Shown in pieces: positions 13,353 to 14,860 of a stretch of DNA of 14,860 nt. The DNA is taken from the NCBI GenBank assembly GCA_005884335.1, contig VBCJ01000028.1:1-14860 (forward strand), written 5' to 3'. Below the pieces are notes generated by a model. It was not told the origin of the DNA. It ran no database searches and saw nothing but the letters and a program-made list of their open reading frames with translations. Source of the DNA: Betaproteobacteria bacterium (lineage in GTDB: Bacteria > Pseudomonadota > Gammaproteobacteria > Burkholderiales > SG8-39). Made by a program: the position numbers and the translations under genes. Within the stretch, counting starts at the first letter, position 1, and the number at the start of each line of letters is the position of its first letter.

Positions 13353-14258
13353 ATGATACGGCCTGATTTTCGAGACCGCGCATTGAAAGCCGCTCCTTTC
13401 GAATATGCCCGCGCCGCTTCGATCGCAGAAGCCTGCGACTTGCTTGCGCGCCACGGCGACTCTGCGAAGCTCCTCGCCGGCGGCCAGAGCCTGGTGCCGA
13501 TGATGGCGATGCGCCTCGTCCGCCCTGCATTTCTCGTCGACATCAACGAGATCGCCGCATTGAAATTCGTCAGGAGGGAGAAGGACGCCGCGCGCATCGG
13601 CGCTTGCACGCGCCAGTGCGTCGTCGAGCGCGACGAAGCGCTTACCGAGCGCGTTCCGCTTCTGCGGCAGGCGTTGAAGTGGGTCGGCCACATCCAGACA
13701 CGCAACCGCGGCACCGTCGGCGGCAGCCTCGCGCACGCCGACCCGTCAGCCGAGCTGCCCCTCGCGGCGCAGGTCCTCGGCGCGAAAATGGCTCTGCGCT
13801 CGGCGAAGGGCACGCGCGTGCTGGACGCGGAAAAATTCTTCTCTGGCCCCATGACGACAGCGATGCGTCCCGACGAGTGCCTCGAGGAAATCCATTGGCC
13901 GGCGTGGTCCTGGCGACACACGGGTTCCGCTTTCACCGAGATTTCCGTGCGCCACGGCGACTTCGCGATGGTCGCGGCCGCGGCCCAGATCGCGATCGAC
14001 GGCGACGGGCGCTGCGTGCGCGCGGCATTCGGCCTGGGCGGCGCCGGCGGGACGCCGCTCGCGTTTCCGAAGATCGCGGCCCGCCTGGTCGGAACCCGGC
14101 TCGACGACGCGGTCGTGAACGACGCAGCCCACGCCGCGGCAACCGAAACGGAGCCCGGCGGCGACCTCCACGCGAGCGCCGAATATCGCCGGCACCTCGC
14201 CGGCGTGCTCGCGGCCCGGGCGCTGCGCGAAGCGCGCGAGAGAGCGAGAAGCATGTGA
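13353..14258 (+). CDS. FAD-binding medium subunit of a xanthine oxidase-family molybdenum hydroxylase
   Basis: Encodes 301 residues from the ATG at 13353. Two FAD-binding motifs of the CoxM/CutM family are visible: AGGQSLVPMM (42-51) and the T121-VGGSLAHADPSAE segment. A C-terminal CoxM-like domain ends in an alanine/arginine helix. The subunit carries electrons between the [2Fe-2S] subunit and an external acceptor. Family proteins usually begin MKAAPFEY; here KAAPFEY follows a TTG at 13383, so a TTG start giving 291 residues is a credible alternative. Its stop overlaps the GTG of the small-subunit gene (GTGA). Substrates of the family include CO, aromatic aldehydes, N-heterocycles and 4-hydroxybenzoyl-CoA; none can be chosen here. 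Confidence 0.9.
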   Translation: MIRPDFRDRALKAAPFEYARAASIAEACDLLARHGDSAKLLAGGQSLVPMMAMRLVRPAFLVDINEIAALKFVRREKDAARIGACTRQCVVERDEALTERVPLLRQALKWVGHIQTRNRGTVGGSLAHADPSAELPLAAQVLGAKMALRSAKGTRVLDAEKFFSGPMTTAMRPDECLEEIHWPAWSWRHTGSAFTEISVRHGDFAMVAAAAQIAIDGDGRCVRAAFGLGGAGGTPLAFPKIAARLVGTRLDDAVVNDAAHAAATETEPGGDLHASAEYRRHLAGVLAARALREARERARSM

Positions 14259-14746
14259 GCGAAACGCTGCACCCGATTTCCGTCGAAGTGAACGGCAAGC
14301 GGCGATCGTCCCAGGTGCCGGCGCGTCTGTCGCTGGTGGACTGGCTGCGTGAAGACCTTTACCTCACCGGCACGCACATCGGCTGCGAGCACGGCATCTG
14401 CGGCGCGTGCTCGGTGATGCTCGACGGAGAATCGGTGCGTTCCTGCCTCATGTACGCCGTGCAGGCGGACGGCCACCGCGTCACCACCGTCGAGGGCCTC
14501 GCGAACCCCGACGGATCGCTGAGCGTCCTGCAGGACAGCTTCTGCGAGACACACGGCCTGCAGTGCGGCTACTGCACTCCAGGGATGCTGATCGCGTCCC
14601 AGGCTTTGCTGAATTCGAATCCGAACCCTTCAGAGGCGCAGATCCGCGATGCGATCGGCGGCAACCTGTGCCGCTGCACCGGCTACCAGCAGATCGTCGA
14701 AGCGGTGCGGCTCGCAGCCGAACGCATAGCGAAAGAAGCGAAATGA
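14255..14746 (+). CDS. [2Fe-2S] small subunit of a xanthine oxidase-family molybdenum hydroxylase
   Basis: Encodes 163 residues. The N-terminal plant-type ferredoxin cluster has C44-x4-C49-x2-C52-x11-C64. The C-terminal helical domain has the second cluster, C104-x2-C107 (LQCGYCTPGM) and C139-R-C141 (NLCRCTGYQ). All eight cysteine ligands are present and the length is normal for CoxS/CutS. The start is a GTG at 14255 overlapping the preceding stop by 4 nt, preceded by GAGA; translation is therefore likely coupled to the medium subunit. The stop TGA overlaps an ATG (ATGA) as would be expected before a large-subunit gene, but the following sequence is not recognisable as one. Confidence 0.93.
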   Translation: MSETLHPISVEVNGKRRSSQVPARLSLVDWLREDLYLTGTHIGCEHGICGACSVMLDGESVRSCLMYAVQADGHRVTTVEGLANPDGSLSVLQDSFCETHGLQCGYCTPGMLIASQALLNSNPNPSEAQIRDAIGGNLCRCTGYQQIVEAVRLAAERIAKEAK

Positions 14747-14860
14747 GCGCTCTCTGCGCAAACCCGCCAGCTTTCCCGTCCTTGGATAAGCTGGGGTGGC
14801 GCGAAGCTCCGGGGTGGTTTGAGCGGTGCACCCGACCACCCCGCCGCCCGCGGCGGCACC
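14743..14860 (+). other. open frame running off the window, probably repeat DNA
   Basis: An ATG at 14743 overlaps the small-subunit stop, and its frame stays open for 39 codons to the window end. The residues (MSALCANPPAFPSLDKLGW followed by an Arg/Pro-rich tail) do not resemble the N-terminus of a molybdenum-hydroxylase large subunit. Because the DNA is hairpin-rich, an intergenic repeat seems likelier than a gene, but a partial unknown CDS cannot be excluded. Confidence 0.35.
14793..14856. repeat. hairpin-rich repeat-like element
   Basis: GGGGTGG occurs at 14793-14799 and 14811-14817 and in inverted form CCACCCC at 14836-14842. CGGGGTGG (14810-14817) and CCACCCCG (14836-14843) form an 8-bp stem whose 18-nt loop contains the palindrome GGTGCACC (14825-14832). 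A second stem follows: CCGCCG (14841-14846), loop CCCG, CGGCGG (14851-14856). Such GC-rich dyads directly after a stop codon resemble dispersed intergenic repeats; copy number cannot be tested here. Confidence 0.5.

Overview
The window looks like a chromosome segment of a GC-rich, soil- or water-type betaproteobacterium, probably Burkholderiales-like. This is inferred from the gene families: a Bug/TctC periplasmic receptor, a coxM/coxS-type molybdenum hydroxylase pair, bacterial 3-hydroxyanthranilate dioxygenase, and many aromatic-ester functions. No RNA gene, CRISPR array, insertion sequence or origin was recognised.

Left part (1-5086). A small polytopic membrane protein (minus) diverges from an amidohydrolase of the metal-dependent aromatic-acid decarboxylase family (831-1805). 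The divergent gap carries alternating TTTGC/GCAAA half-sites. Next come a small unknown ORF (2031-2243), whose coding signal seems to begin before its only normal start codon, and a two-helix membrane protein with a zinc-ribbon-like CxxC pair (2248-2589). A 3-hydroxyanthranilate 3,4-dioxygenase-like cupin lies on the minus strand (2598-3113). A degenerate class III cyclase-like membrane protein (3219-3947) then overlaps a complete Hanks-type Ser/Thr kinase (3929-5086) by 19 nt. Both members of that pair have a single C-terminal membrane anchor.

Middle part (5103-11944, all minus). This is a likely four-gene transcription unit, read from right to left: tannase-family esterase 2 (10208-11944), a large tannase/feruloyl-esterase-family protein with a repetitive N-terminal domain (7588-10110), a secreted alpha/beta hydrolase (6143-7492), and a Bug-type solute-binding receptor (5103-6068). 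All four have signal peptides and strong Shine-Dalgarno sequences, and the gaps are 74-97 nt. Taken together they suggest extracytoplasmic hydrolysis of an aromatic or polyphenolic ester, followed by capture of the released acid. The alpha/beta hydrolase gene is visibly less GC-rich than its flanks, which hints at separate acquisition.

Right part (11945-14860). A LysR regulator (12267-13229) is divergent from the esterase unit. A perfect T-N11-A dyad (TGCAA-CGT-TTGCA) lies just upstream of it, so it is the natural candidate regulator. Downstream are the FAD-binding medium subunit (13353-14258) and [2Fe-2S] small subunit (14255-14746) of a xanthine oxidase/CO dehydrogenase-family molybdenum hydroxylase, overlapping by 4 nt. 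The expected large catalytic subunit does not clearly follow. The last ~115 nt instead contain hairpin-rich, repeat-like DNA.

No wholly new system can be demonstrated from sequence alone. The strongest leads are the solenoid-tannase fusion, the paired loss of the catalytic-site cysteines in its paralogue, and the pseudo-cyclase/kinase pair.
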